A stretch of DNA of 64,000 bases from NCBI GenBank assembly GCA_963575745.1, contig CAUYUJ010011270.1, positions 368,539 to 432,538 on the forward strand, given 5' to 3'. This DNA comes from Prorocentrum cordatum. Taxonomy: Eukaryota > Sar > Dinophyceae > Prorocentrales > Prorocentraceae. A model generated the notes under the pieces. It did not search any database, had not been told where the DNA came from, and was given only the letters and a program-made list of their open reading frames with translations. The position numbers and the translations under genes were made by a program. The stretch's first letter is position 1; each line of letters begins with the position of its first letter. Of the stretch, positions 54,436 through 64,000 are shown one piece after another.

Positions 54436-54906
54436 CTATTGTCTCTGATGATCGCGGGTTTGCTCCCAAACACTATTCGACAGTGTTCCAGAATCCGTCC
54501 GCAAACTTCTCCTCCGCCACTCCGCATTCGAGGTGAAGAACCGGATCGTCACTATCGCATGGGAACGAATGCGCCTAACATTTTCTTTCTTCACGCCGCC
54601 CCCATACTTAGGGCCTGAGGCAAGGGGCTGGTATCCCTTGAGGAAAACATGGAGCATGCCCACCGAGGTCCCATGATATTGTCAGTGCTGGCCATTGCCG
54701 GCGATGACCTCAGCCAGCATATCTTCCATGACCTTGAAGGGAAGGGTGAGTAGCACGCAACAGTACTTATCATTGTGGGTGGCAACCGCAACCTTTTCCC
54801 ACGCAATACACTCGAAAACTGAGCGAGGGTTCCCCGACGCTGACCGGCGATGAAGAACTATGCCCACTTGGGAATCACGCGCGACGGAGACAGCGGGGCA
54901 CGGCAA
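54436..54906 (-). pseudogene. HGTS-motif protein fragment with in-frame stop
   Basis: Two pieces in one frame, separated by a TGA near 54680, read CIAWEKVAVATHNDKYCCVL then LPFKVMEDMLAEVIAGNGQH, and after the stop YHGTSVGMLHVFLKGYQPLA then GPKYGGGVKKE. An H-G-T-S followed by a hydrophobic helix and G-Y/F is the shape of the NAD-binding His strand in the ADP-ribosyltransferase fold, including KptA and PARP-like proteins. The match is short, so this is a weak inference. Confidence 0.35.
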
Positions 54907-54935
54907 GTGGTAGGCTTAAGCATGTGCTCAGCCAG

Positions 54936-55877
54936 TCATAGCTTGCCGGTCACCGACCTGTTCAACTTGTAATAATACGGTCCATGGTCTATCGGGCCAA
55001 CATACTCCTGGATCTGTTTCAGGAGATTCTCGCAGGTCTCGCCAGGCCACACGCCGTCGGGGCTGCATCCGCGCTGCATCAACTGATTTGCCCCCAGAGG
55101 CATGAAGAACCAACCTGAATTCTCACCCTGGGTAAGAAACTGAACAACTTGGCGTTGCAGTTGCACTGGCCACAAGCGCTCGTAATCATTGCCATTCTTG
55201 GGGCCCCCCCCAACTTTGAGACGCCACGGGAATGTATTATTCCCTTTGTTGTTAGACCCAGAGACAGACAGTTCGCCCCCCTGCCCTCTGGGCACCGCTG
55301 ACGGACGTCCCTCTCGCAGGCCTCGGGCGGGGTCTCTGCAGCCGGCTTTCTGGCGGAATCCACCGAACGCGCGCGGGCTTTCGTTGCTGCCACGGCTAAG
55401 CCGGGCGCAACTACCGCCGCCGTACCTGTCGTTCCCTGTCCGGCTGAGCCGGCAGAGCCGGCCGCCGCCGCATCTACTGCTCCCTGTCCGGCTGGGCCGG
55501 CGGCCGGCAGGTGGCTGAAACAGCGGCTGTGAGTTGTTGATCCTGTGAATCGCCACTTGCACGTGCTGGTCAGTTCTAATTTTCTCACCGGTCGATCTCA
55601 TGGCACTTCCTTTAGGAGGCATCCCAAGAATAAAAGGGCGGGAACGCGCCAGGAAGAAGCGGTGCTCGCCCCATTTGACGCGCTCCTCAGATCCTTCTCC
55701 CGACGAGAAAAACTCGCACCATTCTTTGGCCAGCAACGAGTGCCTCGCTCCTTCCCCCGAACCGTCTGACACGACCAAGAATTGGAACGAGGTGGCGGGC
55801 TTTTCGAACGGAAGAGCGCCCGAAGTTAACTTTGGAGTGTTCGGATATTCCGGGCACCGATCTATCCAATGCGGCAC
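54936..55877 (-). CDS. Hypothetical protein, 313 codons
   Basis: The frame is uninterrupted and coherent: KPATSFQFLVVSDGSGEGAR, LLAKEWCEFFSSGEGSEERV, MRSTGEKIRTDQHVQVAIHR, a Gly/Arg-rich middle, then ERLWPVQLQRQVVQFLTQGE, GWFFMPLGANQLMQRG and LLKQIQEYVGPIDHGPYYYK. I do not recognise a domain. The middle section coincides with palindromes at 55393, 55440 and 55488. It is the best preserved reading frame in this region. A frameshift or stop separates it from the HGTS fragment downstream. Confidence 0.5.
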   Translation of the reverse strand: MPHWIDRCPEYPNTPKLTSGALPFEKPATSFQFLVVSDGSGEGARHSLLAKEWCEFFSSGEGSEERVKWGEHRFFLARSRPFILGMPPKGSAMRSTGEKIRTDQHVQVAIHRINNSQPLFQPPAGRRPSRTGSSRCGGGRLCRLSRTGNDRYGGGSCARLSRGSNESPRAFGGFRQKAGCRDPARGLREGRPSAVPRGQGGELSVSGSNNKGNNTFPWRLKVGGGPKNGNDYERLWPVQLQRQVVQFLTQGENSGWFFMPLGANQLMQRGCSPDGVWPGETCENLLKQIQEYVGPIDHGPYYYKLNRSVTGKL

Positions 55878-56185
55878 CGTCTCGTTTTAAGATGCCTCCA
55901 ACAGCGCGCGTCCATCGTCTCGAGTTTGCCCTATACTGCCGGCCCTCTGAACGGCCGAGCCACCAGAGGGTCGGCAGAAGAACGGCGCTGCTAGCTCAGC
56001 AGCCTGTGGCATGTGGTCTTCGAACTTCCAGCCACACTTGCATTGTGAAGCTGACTCTCTTTCTCAATCATATAAGATTCGTGGTCAAGGAGAAAATGAC
56101 TATCACCCCCCACTGGGCGCTGCAACTTTTTGCACAAACAGACGCCGTCCAGCACCATAATCTCCGGGTCAACTCGGGCGGCCTT

Positions 56186-56605
56186 CTAGCGCTCGATGCG
56201 CTGATTCATCTTGGCTCGCACAAGCGTGGCGGCGTCGTCCCAGAGTTGGTTCATTTCGAACTTGCGACGCGAGGAGCGCCAGCAGCGGTGGTCTTCGAAA
56301 ACATATAAGATCTGGATCGCGCCTGACTTGGAGCGCCCCACCGCCTCATCGATCATGCGCTCGGCAGTTTCAATGAAGGGGCCGAGTGCCTCACTCAGCA
56401 GCGAGGGCTTCCGGGGCTTCTTCCCTGCATCGGCTAGGCCGAGCAGGTTGCAGGCCGACCCGTCCGGAATGTCGTTCAGAAACCAAAACGCGAACTCAAT
56501 GGGCGCGTTTTGACCTGGGGCGAACTTGCCAATCTGCGTGCACTCGGGCGCCTTCCAGTCGTTAGTCCGGCCGAGCCCGCGCAAAGCCTGCCCTGCGCGG
56601 CCCCC
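56186..56605 (-). CDS. Hypothetical protein, truncated by assembly gap
   Basis: The frame enters from the N gap and reads GRTNDWKAPECTQIGKFAPG, IEFAFWFLNDIPDGSACNLL, SEALGPFIETAERMIDEAVG and IQILYVFEDHRCW before stopping at 56186. It looks coding but has no recognised domain. Its start lies in or beyond the gap. The interval to the next frame (55878-56185) has no consistent frame. Confidence 0.45.
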   Translation of the reverse strand, partial: GGRAGQALRGLGRTNDWKAPECTQIGKFAPGQNAPIEFAFWFLNDIPDGSACNLLGLADAGKKPRKPSLLSEALGPFIETAERMIDEAVGRSKSGAIQILYVFEDHRCWRSSRRKFEMNQLWDDAATLVRAKMNQRIER

Positions 56606-56705
56606 NNNNNNNNNNNNNNNNNNNNNNNNNNNNNNNNNNNNNNNNNNNNNNNNNNNNNNNNNNNNNNNNNNNNNNNNNNNNNNNNNNNNNNNNNNNNNNN
56701 NNNNN
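56606..56705. other. Assembly gap (100 N)
   Basis: Exactly 100 N bases separate a C-run on either side, the usual placeholder for a scaffold join of unknown length. The flanking C-runs suggest a collapsed or unsequenced GC-rich repeat. Confidence 0.98.
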
Positions 56706-57195
56706 CCCCCCCCCACCCCCAGGGGGCATGAACAGCGCGCGCCCCAAACCACCCCCAAACCACTTCCAAACCACCTCTAGGGTAGGTCTGAAGGACCCCC
56801 CATGACCAACAGGCACCCCCCAAGGTACCTACCCCCAACGGCGATGACCCTCAAACACCCTCCAAGGTACCCACTCGGCATGACGATGACCCTCAAACAC
56901 CCTCAAAGGCATCCCCTCAAACACCCCAACACCTTCAAAGGATAAGGATGAGGATGAGGAGGCGGAGTAGGAGGAGGAGGAGGAGGTGAAGGGAGTGAGG
57001 AGTGAGGAAGACAAGGAGGAGAAGAAGAGGAAGGGAAGAGGATAAGGAGGATAGTTCGGAGGTGGTTTGGGGGTGGCTTGGGGGTGGTTTGGAAGCGGTT
57101 TGAGGGTGGTTTGGGAATGGTTTTGGGGTGGTTTGGGAGTGGTTTGGGGGTGGTTCAGGGGTGGTTTGGGGGTGGTTTGGGGGTCGTTTAAGCTC
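56706..57195. repeat. CACCCTCAAA and GGTTTGGGGGT minisatellites
   Basis: To the left, CCTCAAACACC and CCCCCAAACCACC units repeat. To the right, from 57060, GGTGGTTTGGGG units repeat on the same strand, so the two halves are inverted relative to each other around a GAGGAAGG-rich stretch. Confidence 0.8.
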
Positions 57196-57470
57196 CTCCT
57201 CCTCCTCCTCGCCGTATCCTCCTCCTCCTCCTCCTGCCTCCCCCTCCTCGCACCTCCTCCTTCACTTCCTCCTCCGCCTCCTCCGCCTCCTCATCATCGT
57301 ACTGCGCGGACGCGCGCGGCACCTGCGCAGTGAAGATGACCCCGGAATAACGGGGCGGCGCTCCTCCTCCTCCTCATCATCATCATCCCCGTCCTCGTCC
57401 CCATCCCTCCTCCACTTCCTCCTCCTTTCACAATTACTCAATATACTCAATATGAAAATACTCCCCCTCT
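57196..57470. repeat. CTC/CTT-rich arrays
   Basis: CTCCTC runs at 57195-57290 and 57360-57425 flank a short unique segment. Confidence 0.85.
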
Positions 57471-57738
57471 TCCCCTGATGGCGTCCGGGTGATGGCCGCG
57501 CACCCTCCGCGCACTGTTTTCTTACACGCAGGATGCCTGGGAAATCCCGGGAAACGACTCTCGCTGAGGCGCCGGCGTCATTTTTTTCCCAAAATGCTGC
57601 TCTCGTTGAGGCGCCGGCCTCATTTCTGCTCCCGAATCGTTCCGAATCGTGCTCCCGCTGCAGCGTGGGCCTCATTTTCGGATCGGTGTTTGGCCTCCGT
57701 CGTTCAGGATGGCGTTCTCGCCCCAGCGCGGGCCTTTT
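57471..57738. other. No gene seen; short internal repeat
   Basis: TCTCGTTGAGGCGCCGGCCTC or a variant occurs three or four times (about 57559, 57600, 57650) at about 40-bp spacing. No gene is supported. Confidence 0.5.
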
Positions 57739-57915
57739 TCTCGCGCGCCCATCCGCCCGCCACCACCGCGCCGCACCGCCACCGTCACCACCGCCACCAC
57801 CACCAGCACCAGCACCAACCACCAGCACCAGCACCAGCACCAGCACCACCAGCACCAGCACCACCACCATCACCACCACCACCACCACCACTACCACCAC
57901 CACCACCACGACAAC
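57739..57915. repeat. CCA/CAC array
   Basis: CACCAC and CAGCAC triplets run through the interval and end in an ACGCACGC stretch. Confidence 0.93.
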
Positions 57916-58021
57916 CACGCACACACGCACGCACGCACGCACGTGCACCACCACCCACTACGCACGCGCGCGCGGAGCCACAGGTCCGCTACGACACGCG
58001 TCCGCGGATAGAGAAAATCAG

Positions 58022-58082
58022 CGCCATGGTAAGGGATGGGAGGGAGGGGTAGGACGTCAGATATGAAGCGAGCGCACCTAGC
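58022..58082 (-). repeat. 61-bp dispersed repeat, right inverted copy
   Basis: It is the reverse complement of 159-219 with four mismatches by eye, and is again adjacent to a CTC-type array (58083-58190). Confidence 0.85.
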
Positions 58083-58190
58083 CTGCCCCCTCCCCCTCCT
58101 CGTCCTCCTCCTCCCTCCCCCTCCTCCTCCCTCCCTCCCCTCCTCCTCCTCATCCTCCTCCTCCTCCCTCTCCTCCTCCTGCAAGGCGTA
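58083..58190. repeat. CTC-rich array
   Basis: CCTCCTCCTCC and CCCTCC units fill the interval. The minus strand matches the purine array at 60-157. Confidence 0.9.
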
Positions 58191-58960
58191 GTGCTGCATT
58201 TGTGTAGCATAGTACATCACCGCATAGCGCAGCATAGCTCCGCATTGCATTGCAACGCTGCAGGAAGCATCATGGCGTAGCATATCATAGCACCGTTTAT
58301 CACATCATAGATTATCATGGGTACGCGCACCATGCTATGCTATGCGCTGCGACGCAAGGCTGGTTCCATGCAGACGCGCAGCATGCCATGCAGTGCTACA
58401 TGCAATGAGATGCAATGCAACGCAACTACTGCCATCAAACTATAAGGTACATGCTAATACATGCCATGACCTGCTGCCCATGCCATTCGCTTTGCAATGC
58501 TATGCAACGCCCTCAACGCGACATTGCGGCATGTTGTGGCTGACGTGTTACGCCCGGCATGCTATGCTATAAAAGGGTTCTGGAAACGCTGCGTGCTGCA
58601 CTATACTACGCAATGCAGTGCTGTGCAAACGTGCTGCGATAGTTTGGGCGTTACTTTGCTATGCCATGCAACGATTTCTAATACAATAATACGAACTGCG
58701 TATGAATAGTACATCACATTGGAACATCGTACACCACGTGGAAGCATAGCTTAAATGACCGAGTTTGCTCATGTCGGCTCATTGCATTGCACTGCGCAGT
58801 ATGGCAAAACATTATACGGTATATCATAGCACAGCATGGCACATCATAGCATATCGAATTATATAATATATCAGCACGTTCGCATATCATCGCACATCAT
58901 CGCATAGCACGCAGCCCTTCCATAAGCATTGCATAACATAGGACGGCACTGCATACCACA
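58191..58960. repeat. Degenerate GCATA/GCAAT pentamer region
   Basis: GCATAGCA, ATGCAATG and TGCTATGC variants recur throughout with much decay, related to the arrays at 2.5, 23.4 and 61.2 kb. No gene is seen. Confidence 0.7.
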
Positions 58961-59169
58961 GCTGTTAGCATTGGTCAGCGTCGCACGACAAAACACAACT
59001 GTTGATCACGATGCCCTTCGCTGAGCTTCACTTGCACAAGTCTCAAGGAAACCCGCTCCACAGACGGCAAGCACTGCGAAACCACGCTGAGAAGCCAGAC
59101 GCTGTACTAGGCTCTGATCACGCATGACATATATTTTTCATTATTTGCAATATACAAAACGTTGTGCAC

Positions 59170-60592
59170 CTACAATTGTGGCGATGTACACTGAGGCAAT
59201 CCCAGAGCGAGCCGCCATATTCTTGACACCGCCACTGAACAAAGCACACGCACGAGCAATAGTTGACGAAACCGCAATTGTGTCCATTCGCACTCAGAGA
59301 ACACCAGACAACCTCGACGCCGCCACTGGGCATACACCGTGCTGAGAGAAGCAGCTGGCAAATCCACCATGGTGTCTAGTCGGGCTGGAGACCAAAGACT
59401 AGCATCATCATGCATTGAGCGCTGCCAATGAAAATACAACATTCTAATAACATCAGCGGATGAAGAACGCGTCGATTCTGAGTGGCCACCCAAAGCGCTC
59501 AAGGATTGATCGGGCCTGCCCCCATGGAACTCTGGGCCGCACCGAAAAACCAAGGGCAGGCCATTAGCGTCGGTGCAGACCCGCGCCCAATGCCACATGC
59601 ACGCCGCATTGAGGGGGACGTATGGATGGAGTCTGTCCTCCCAGCCCTGCGGCCAAGGAGCATTCATGCGCGTCGCTTCATCGACGATCTGCACCGCGCG
59701 GTACTGCACCGCGTACTCGTAGAACTCCTTGTATGTGGATGGGCGCTGGTTGTTCAACGAACGTATTGGCACGATGCCCCGATTAAAGACCATTCCGATA
59801 CGCAGTTCATGATCGAGCGTCTGGCGGTACATGCATCCAACTGCGCACCCGAGGGACAATGGCCCGTCCCACTCGCCAAGGAACAGCACATTCATGCGAT
59901 TCGCACTGGCAGCATCACACATCGCAACTACGTTGATGGAGCCGTCGCCGTTTGGCGAGATGACATCGCTCGGCCTGAGGGGGCCGTGGAGCTTCATGCG
60001 CACTCTGTTGGTCCCGCCGCCGCCCATAGGTATCAGGTCGCCCCCCCGCATCATGGTTGCACGCCTTGGGAACGTAGCCAGGCGCGTGCCCCATCGGGGC
60101 CTCGACGACGGGGGCAGCCCCGCCACGGCGAGGTTCGCTCGACCGCATGATGGTCACAACAGGCGCAGATGGACATTGTACGATGACCGCCTCGAATGCC
60201 ATGACCTCGTAGTGCAGCCTCCGCTCTCCTGCGTTTGGGTTCCACTGCAAGTATTTCCTCAGAAGCCACTGCAAGTATCCCCTATGGCCCGACGGAGGGC
60301 AAGGGTTGGACATGAAGATGAGGCTCGGCACCTGGGTGAGCCAGTCCCCCCGATGCAATTCGAAGGTGTCGAGCTGCTTGGTTTCCACGCCCATCGCTCG
60401 CAAGCGAGCTGCCCCGTGCGCCTCGAGCACGCCCGTGTCAATGTTTGACGCCGCCCACTCGTGCAAGAGGAAAGGAGCACCAACAGGTTGTGCCATAGCT
60501 GGCTGCGCGCCGCTCGCTGGGTTAGCGCTGCTTGACGCCATGCCCATGTCCATGTGGATCACTGGCCCCGTCAGCTGGGACAAAGAAAACAC
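59170..60592 (-). CDS. Hypothetical protein in two frames
   Basis: Frame one (60592 down to about 60130) reads FLLHEWAASNIDTGVLEAHG, LRAMGVETKQLDTFELHRGD and GYLQWLLRKYLQWNPNAGER. Frame two (60126 down to 59170) reads MNVLFLGEWDGPLSLGCAVG, FNRGIVPIRSLNNQRPSTYK, EFYEYAVQYRAVQIVDEATR and MLYFHWQRSMHDDASLW. Their sense and order suggest one protein of about 460 residues broken by a frameshift near 60130, or a short intron. I recognise no domain. Its 3' flank (58970-59330) resembles the 3' flank of the 61.7-62.7 kb gene, so the two loci share a duplicated end. Confidence 0.5.
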
Positions 60593-60904
60593 ACCGCAGA
60601 TTGTGCGCGACTATCAGGCCAGGCGATGCCCGGCAGCATCTAAGCCCAAATGGCTGCGGAGGAGCTGGAATCTGCGAAAAGGCCAGACGGAGTTGATGCG
60701 ACAAGACACCCAAGAGGACCCAATACCACGCTGTGACCATGCCAAAGAGCATGCCGAGAAGGAGAATCCGATTACATTAAACATACGACAACGGCACACT
60801 TGACTTTGGCAGGGTCGACCTATCATTCATCAACTCCAAGTTCTGGGGGGCGGGGGGGGGGCGAACAGCGCGTGAGGAAGTATCTGGCAGAGGCCGTCGT
60901 TGTT

Positions 60905-61202
60905 GTAGCTCGAGGCTTCGGGGCTTTGTCGTCGTCGTCGCCATCGTCGTCTGAGCAAACTTCTGCCCTCCCCCGTGGGGGCAGAAATTCCCTCACTGTC
61001 TCTTGTCGTCGTCGTCGTCGTCGTCGGTGTCCTCGTCGTAAACACCACCGCCATCGACGCCGTCGTCGTCGGCGTCGTCGCTGTCGTCGTCGGCGTCGTC
61101 GGCGTCGTCGTCATTGTCGTCGTCGTCCTCGCCGTCGTCGTCGTGGTCGCCGTCGTCGACGTTGTCCTCGTCCTCGTCATCGTCGTCGCCGTCGCCGTCC
61201 TA
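60905..61202. repeat. (CGT)n array
   Basis: CGT triplets with GCC and CTC interruptions occur in two blocks around a short unique segment at 60955-61005. Confidence 0.95.
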
Positions 61203-61204
61203 GC

Positions 61205-61500
61205 ATAATTATCATCGCCGCAATCCATAGCATCGCATAGCATAACATATTACGCCGAGCCCGCCGCGTTTGCGATCAACCATTGCAAGTCCTTACATGG
61301 CATAGCAGAGCAAAGCATAATATTTCATACCGCGTTTTCATAGCACCGCAGGGCCTGGCATAGCGTAGCATGCAGCGCTTCCGAAATCACTACGTAGCAG
61401 CTCATACACTTGGGACACCACATCAACAACGACGTACCTCAACGTGGCACTGGTGGCATAGCATAGCATTGCACAACGTAGTAGCATGGTAAGCATATCC
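61205..61500. repeat. Degenerate CATAG pentamers
   Basis: CATAGCATAG units decay rightwards into unique sequence. It lies immediately downstream of the duplicated gene end, as the similar array at 58.2-58.9 kb does for the other copy. Confidence 0.75.
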
Positions 61501-61735
61501 TGACAGAGAATTGCCATCGTTCAGCGTCCCATGTCGTGCCAAACCTGTTGATGGCGATACCTGTTTCAGAGAGCTCCGCGTGCACAAGGCTCACGAGGCC
61601 GGCTCATGGATTACACGCGCTGTACTGAGCTCTGAATTGGAGCCGAAGGACTCTTGCACAAAGCGCTCATACACAATCACACTGCACCTACAGTTCTGGC
61701 GATCTGTATGGGGCAACCCCAGGCGAGCCACGCCA

Positions 61736-62696
61736 TCAAGATTCATCCGAAGCCTCGCTCGGGCCCCCGAAACCGTTGAAGAGCCCCGTCGTGTCTGGCG
61801 CCAGCAACCCAGCGGTCCCCCCGGCGCCCGCGAGGGCCAGCGCGCCAGGCTCGAACGCGACGTCGTGCACGATGTACTGCCCAATGTGGCGATCCCTCCA
61901 CGCCAGCGCGACTGCAATCTGGTCGTCTGTTTGCGGGATTGCGCCAGCGCGCCACAGCGGCACAAACCGCAAATCAGGTACACCTCGTCGCTTGTTTTGG
62001 GGAGAAAAAAAAAAAAAACGCGCCCAGGGGCTGGCGATCTTGGGGCGGAAGCTCAAGCCAGCCAGGGGCCCACCAGTGCCTGACGCCCTCTCGGGCCCCG
62101 TCCTGGATGTGAGGCATCTTCGGCTGCGCGCGCAGCTGTCGCCATTCAAACTGGCACTGCGCACCGCGGTGCATGCGATGAGGCAGCGGCTGCGGGCAAT
62201 CCATGCGAAAGCCCGTGCGCCTGCGGTCCTCTCGTGTCTTGGGCGCGTCATGCAGGTCTAGACCTGCAACCTCGCCATGCTCCCACTTCCCAAGCGTATG
62301 GAAGGTGTGTGGTGACCGATTGCCCCCGTAGGACGTGGCGCGGACGGTCTCGATGGGCGGAGGAACCAGCGGACGGTCCTCCTGGCGGCGCTCCTCGAGC
62401 GCAAGCTGCACCACCGCGATGCAGCGGCCGCGGGGAGGGGTGGAACGGCGCTCCTCCACGACCTGCGCTGCGCCGAGGGAGTTCGCCGTTCCACGTGAGG
62501 GCCTCGCGTGCTCCCTGATCGACTGGAGCGCAACATCATTGCGGCAGGGAGTGTCGGGACCTACACGGATCATGGACATGCTCCCCCGATCGATGTACAC
62601 CCTTCTCGGGTCGAGCCCATAGCCTATGGCGCAGAGAATCAGCAGTTCTAAAAACAGATGGTGCTGCACAATATGATGGAACACGACAGTACGCAC
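61736..62696 (-). CDS. Hypothetical protein, frame change at an A14/T14 run
   Basis: Frame one (62696 down to about 62010) reads LLILCAIGYGLDPRRVYIDR, MSMIRVGPDTPCRNDVALQS and IAVVQLALEERRQEDRPLV. After a run of 14 A on the plus strand (62005-62018) a second frame reads GVPDLRFVPLWRAGAIPQTD, DQIAVALAWRDRHIGQYIVH and DVAFEPGALALAG. The homopolymer could be the site of a real frameshift, a slippery site or a sequencing error. I recognise no domain. Confidence 0.45.
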
Positions 62697-63200
62697 TATG
62701 AAACAGCAGGATAGGTTATGCTAAGCTGTGCTTTGACATGGTATGCCTAGTACCATGTACACATACTATGATACGATGTGAGAGTAGGTTGGGTAGAACC
62801 GTACATGAATGGATCGGGTGGGTTATGATCCCATGGGTGAACAGGAAGCCTCTTCAATAACGAAATCACACATTACCGATGGCCCTCTCAAGTTGCCCAG
62901 GATGTCAGGAGCCCCCCGAGAGGGCCTGGAATGGGGGCCCCGCGAGTGCTCAGTTCTGGGGCCTCAGAGGGGGAATGGGAGAAGGAGGATTGAGGGAGCA
63001 AGGATGCAAGAGGGAAGGTGCACCGAGAGACACCGATGGACACCCAAATGGACCGAGAGCCCCGAATGAGCCCTGAATCATAGCGTAGCTCAGCAGTGCA
63101 TATCATATCATAACACTTCATGGCATTGCGTTTGCCCTGATGTGAAGAATGCTAATGGAAATCATGTTTGTACTGCGGCACTCTCCACACATGATGACAG
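62697..63200. other. No gene seen
   Basis: CATAGC and TACTATGATACGATG fragments and a GGAGAAGGAGG stretch occur here. There is no consistent frame. Confidence 0.4.
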
Positions 63201-63995
63201 CTAGGGCTGCATATCAGGCTCGGCCCCCTCTCCATGCCTGCGCGCCCGTTCGCGTGCCAATATGCGAAGGGCAGTCACGTCGCCGTCTTGTGCCATGCGC
63301 TCGACGGTGCCGCGCGCGCCCTGGCGCATCGTGCAGGTCATGGAGGTGACGCATATTCCACAGTGGTTAGGCTTATCCGCCCAGTTGTGGCCGTTCAAGA
63401 GCCAGGCCGCCAAGAAGCCTACAGGCCGACCTGTGGCGGCCCGACTCCCTGCAAGCGCCGTCCGCTCCCCGCTGCACTTGGCGTGTCCTAAGCCCCTGCA
63501 GTAGGCCACGAACCTCTTGGTGGTCTGGTAGCACACGATCTCGCCGCATCCGACGGGGAGGTGCACTTCAGCAAGGGCATGCGGACCCCCTGGCCCGCCG
63601 CCGCCGCCTCCGTCAGGGGGGCCACCGCCGTCGCCTCCGCCAGGAGGATCACCGCCTCCGCCACCGCCGTCGCCACCACCAGGAGGGTCACCGCCTCCGC
63701 CTCCGCCGCCAGGATGACCCCCCTGCTCATCCTCTGAGTCCTACTCGTCGTCGCCCCCTTTAGGTTCGGAGCCCTCGCCGTGGATGTCGTCGACAGGAAA
63801 GTCGAGGCCTCCATGGTCGTTGTGCTCGTCCCCGCTGTCGATGCCAACCTCTGCACCCTCGCCCTCGGCGCCCTCCAGGTCACCGCCGCGCCCAGGGGCG
63901 CAACCGCGAGCAGCTGCTTGCGACCTGAGAAGAGCGCAAAATGTTGGGAATAACGGGCACACCCCCCTCTTCAGGATAACGAGAGCCCCCCACAC
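63201..63995 (-). CDS. Acidic/Gly-rich protein with conserved Cys-containing C-terminal domain
   Basis: One frame covers the whole interval with a single TAG at 63741-63743. On its N-terminal side lies an acidic segment (VGIDSGDEHNDHGGLDFPVD). After the stop come DSEDEQGG and a Gly/Asp/Pro linker of about 45 residues. The C-terminal 110 residues form a compact domain: CGEIVCYQTTKRFVAYCRGL, HAKCSGERTALAG, then GRPVGFLAAWLLNGH and KPNHCGICVTSM. The Cys/His spacing suggests metal binding. I recall related G-R-P-x-G-F-L-x-A-W-L proteins in dinoflagellate genomes but cannot name a function. The gene may begin beyond the window, because the first 30 residues look unrelated. Confidence 0.5.
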
Positions 63996-64000
63996 ACCAC

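Larger units (their letters stand above)
49017..56441. repeat. Dispersed palindrome family CGGCT(G/A)AGCCG
   Basis: Exact or extended copies were located at 49017-49029, 49370-49380, 51955-51967, 52202-52212, 52834-52846, 53413-53425, 53701-53711, 53982-53994, 55393-55403 and 55440-55452, with near copies at 55488-55500 and 56431-56441. Stems are 5-6 bp with a single-base centre. The 52834 copy is CCGGTT-G-AACCGG, with both arms changed in a compensating way. They lie inside minus-strand reading frames, mostly in linkers, often encoding (A/S)AEPA, SADP or PAQPAG. Confidence 0.85.

Noticed and set aside
57060-57190. GGTTTGGGGGT array as a telomere-like repeat
   Set aside because: The unit is longer and irregular, does not match TTTAGGG-type telomeres, and lies inside a scaffold.

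Overview
The window looks like nuclear DNA of a dinoflagellate. The strongest sign is a perfect 22-nt dinoflagellate spliced-leader sequence on the minus strand at 3523-3544, followed by GT and a GCAA-loop hairpin as in an SL RNA gene. The GC-rich composition, very high repeat load, sparse and decayed coding sequence, and remnants of dinoflagellate-type retroelements agree with this. No bacterial operons, rRNA, convincing tRNA or CRISPR array were seen. A 100-base run of N at 56606-56705 marks a scaffold gap.

Layout. 0-10 kb is a mosaic of microsatellites and a GC minisatellite (roughly 10-12 bp period, GGCCTCTTGGG/GGCCGTCTTGG type), with the SL gene, a Cys-rich protein gene (minus, 6263-7324) and a roughly 362-bp higher-order tandem repeat at 7.9-9.3 kb. 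10-24 kb is almost gene-free: CGT/CTC arrays, a six-copy roughly 90-bp repeat (15.7-16.3 kb), a 19-copy 80-bp satellite (16.5-18.0 kb), a GTA array of about 640 bp and ATGCT/AAGCT pentamer arrays. 25.5-34.3 kb holds a broken minus-strand retroelement: a membrane-anchored leader protein, a conserved ORF, a reverse transcriptase with a VDN active-site motif, and a tyrosine recombinase whose halves are split by unrelated repeats. I read it as DIRS-like.

35.6-47.5 kb is a plus-strand non-LTR (LINE) retrotransposon: a zinc-finger/coiled-coil ORF1, an apurinic-type endonuclease, a reverse transcriptase (CIDD box) and RNase H-like blocks, with stops and frameshifts. It is split at 37938-44083 by a 6.1-kb foldback element with inverted arms of 1.1 and 1.4 kb. 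Removing that insert with one copy of its short target duplication leaves the LINE frame intact. The foldback core carries six hairpin modules built on CCAGCGGCCGCTGG and a palindromic minisatellite.

48.4-56.6 kb carries one or more long minus-strand genes. About 4.3 kb (53546 to 49200) stays mostly in one frame with six scattered stops and contains a truncated domain resembling KptA/Tpt1 RNA 2'-phosphotransferase. The same stretch is peppered with a short palindrome, CGGCTNAGCCG, nearly absent elsewhere. 56.7-64 kb has more repeats, an inverted copy of a 61-bp sequence from the left end of the window, two minus-strand genes with duplicated 3' flanks, and an acidic/Gly-rich minus-strand gene at the right edge.

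Genes do not appear to form a pathway here. The window records successive transposon insertion, repeat expansion and gene decay around a few host-like genes. Family assignments come from motif reading by eye without database searches.
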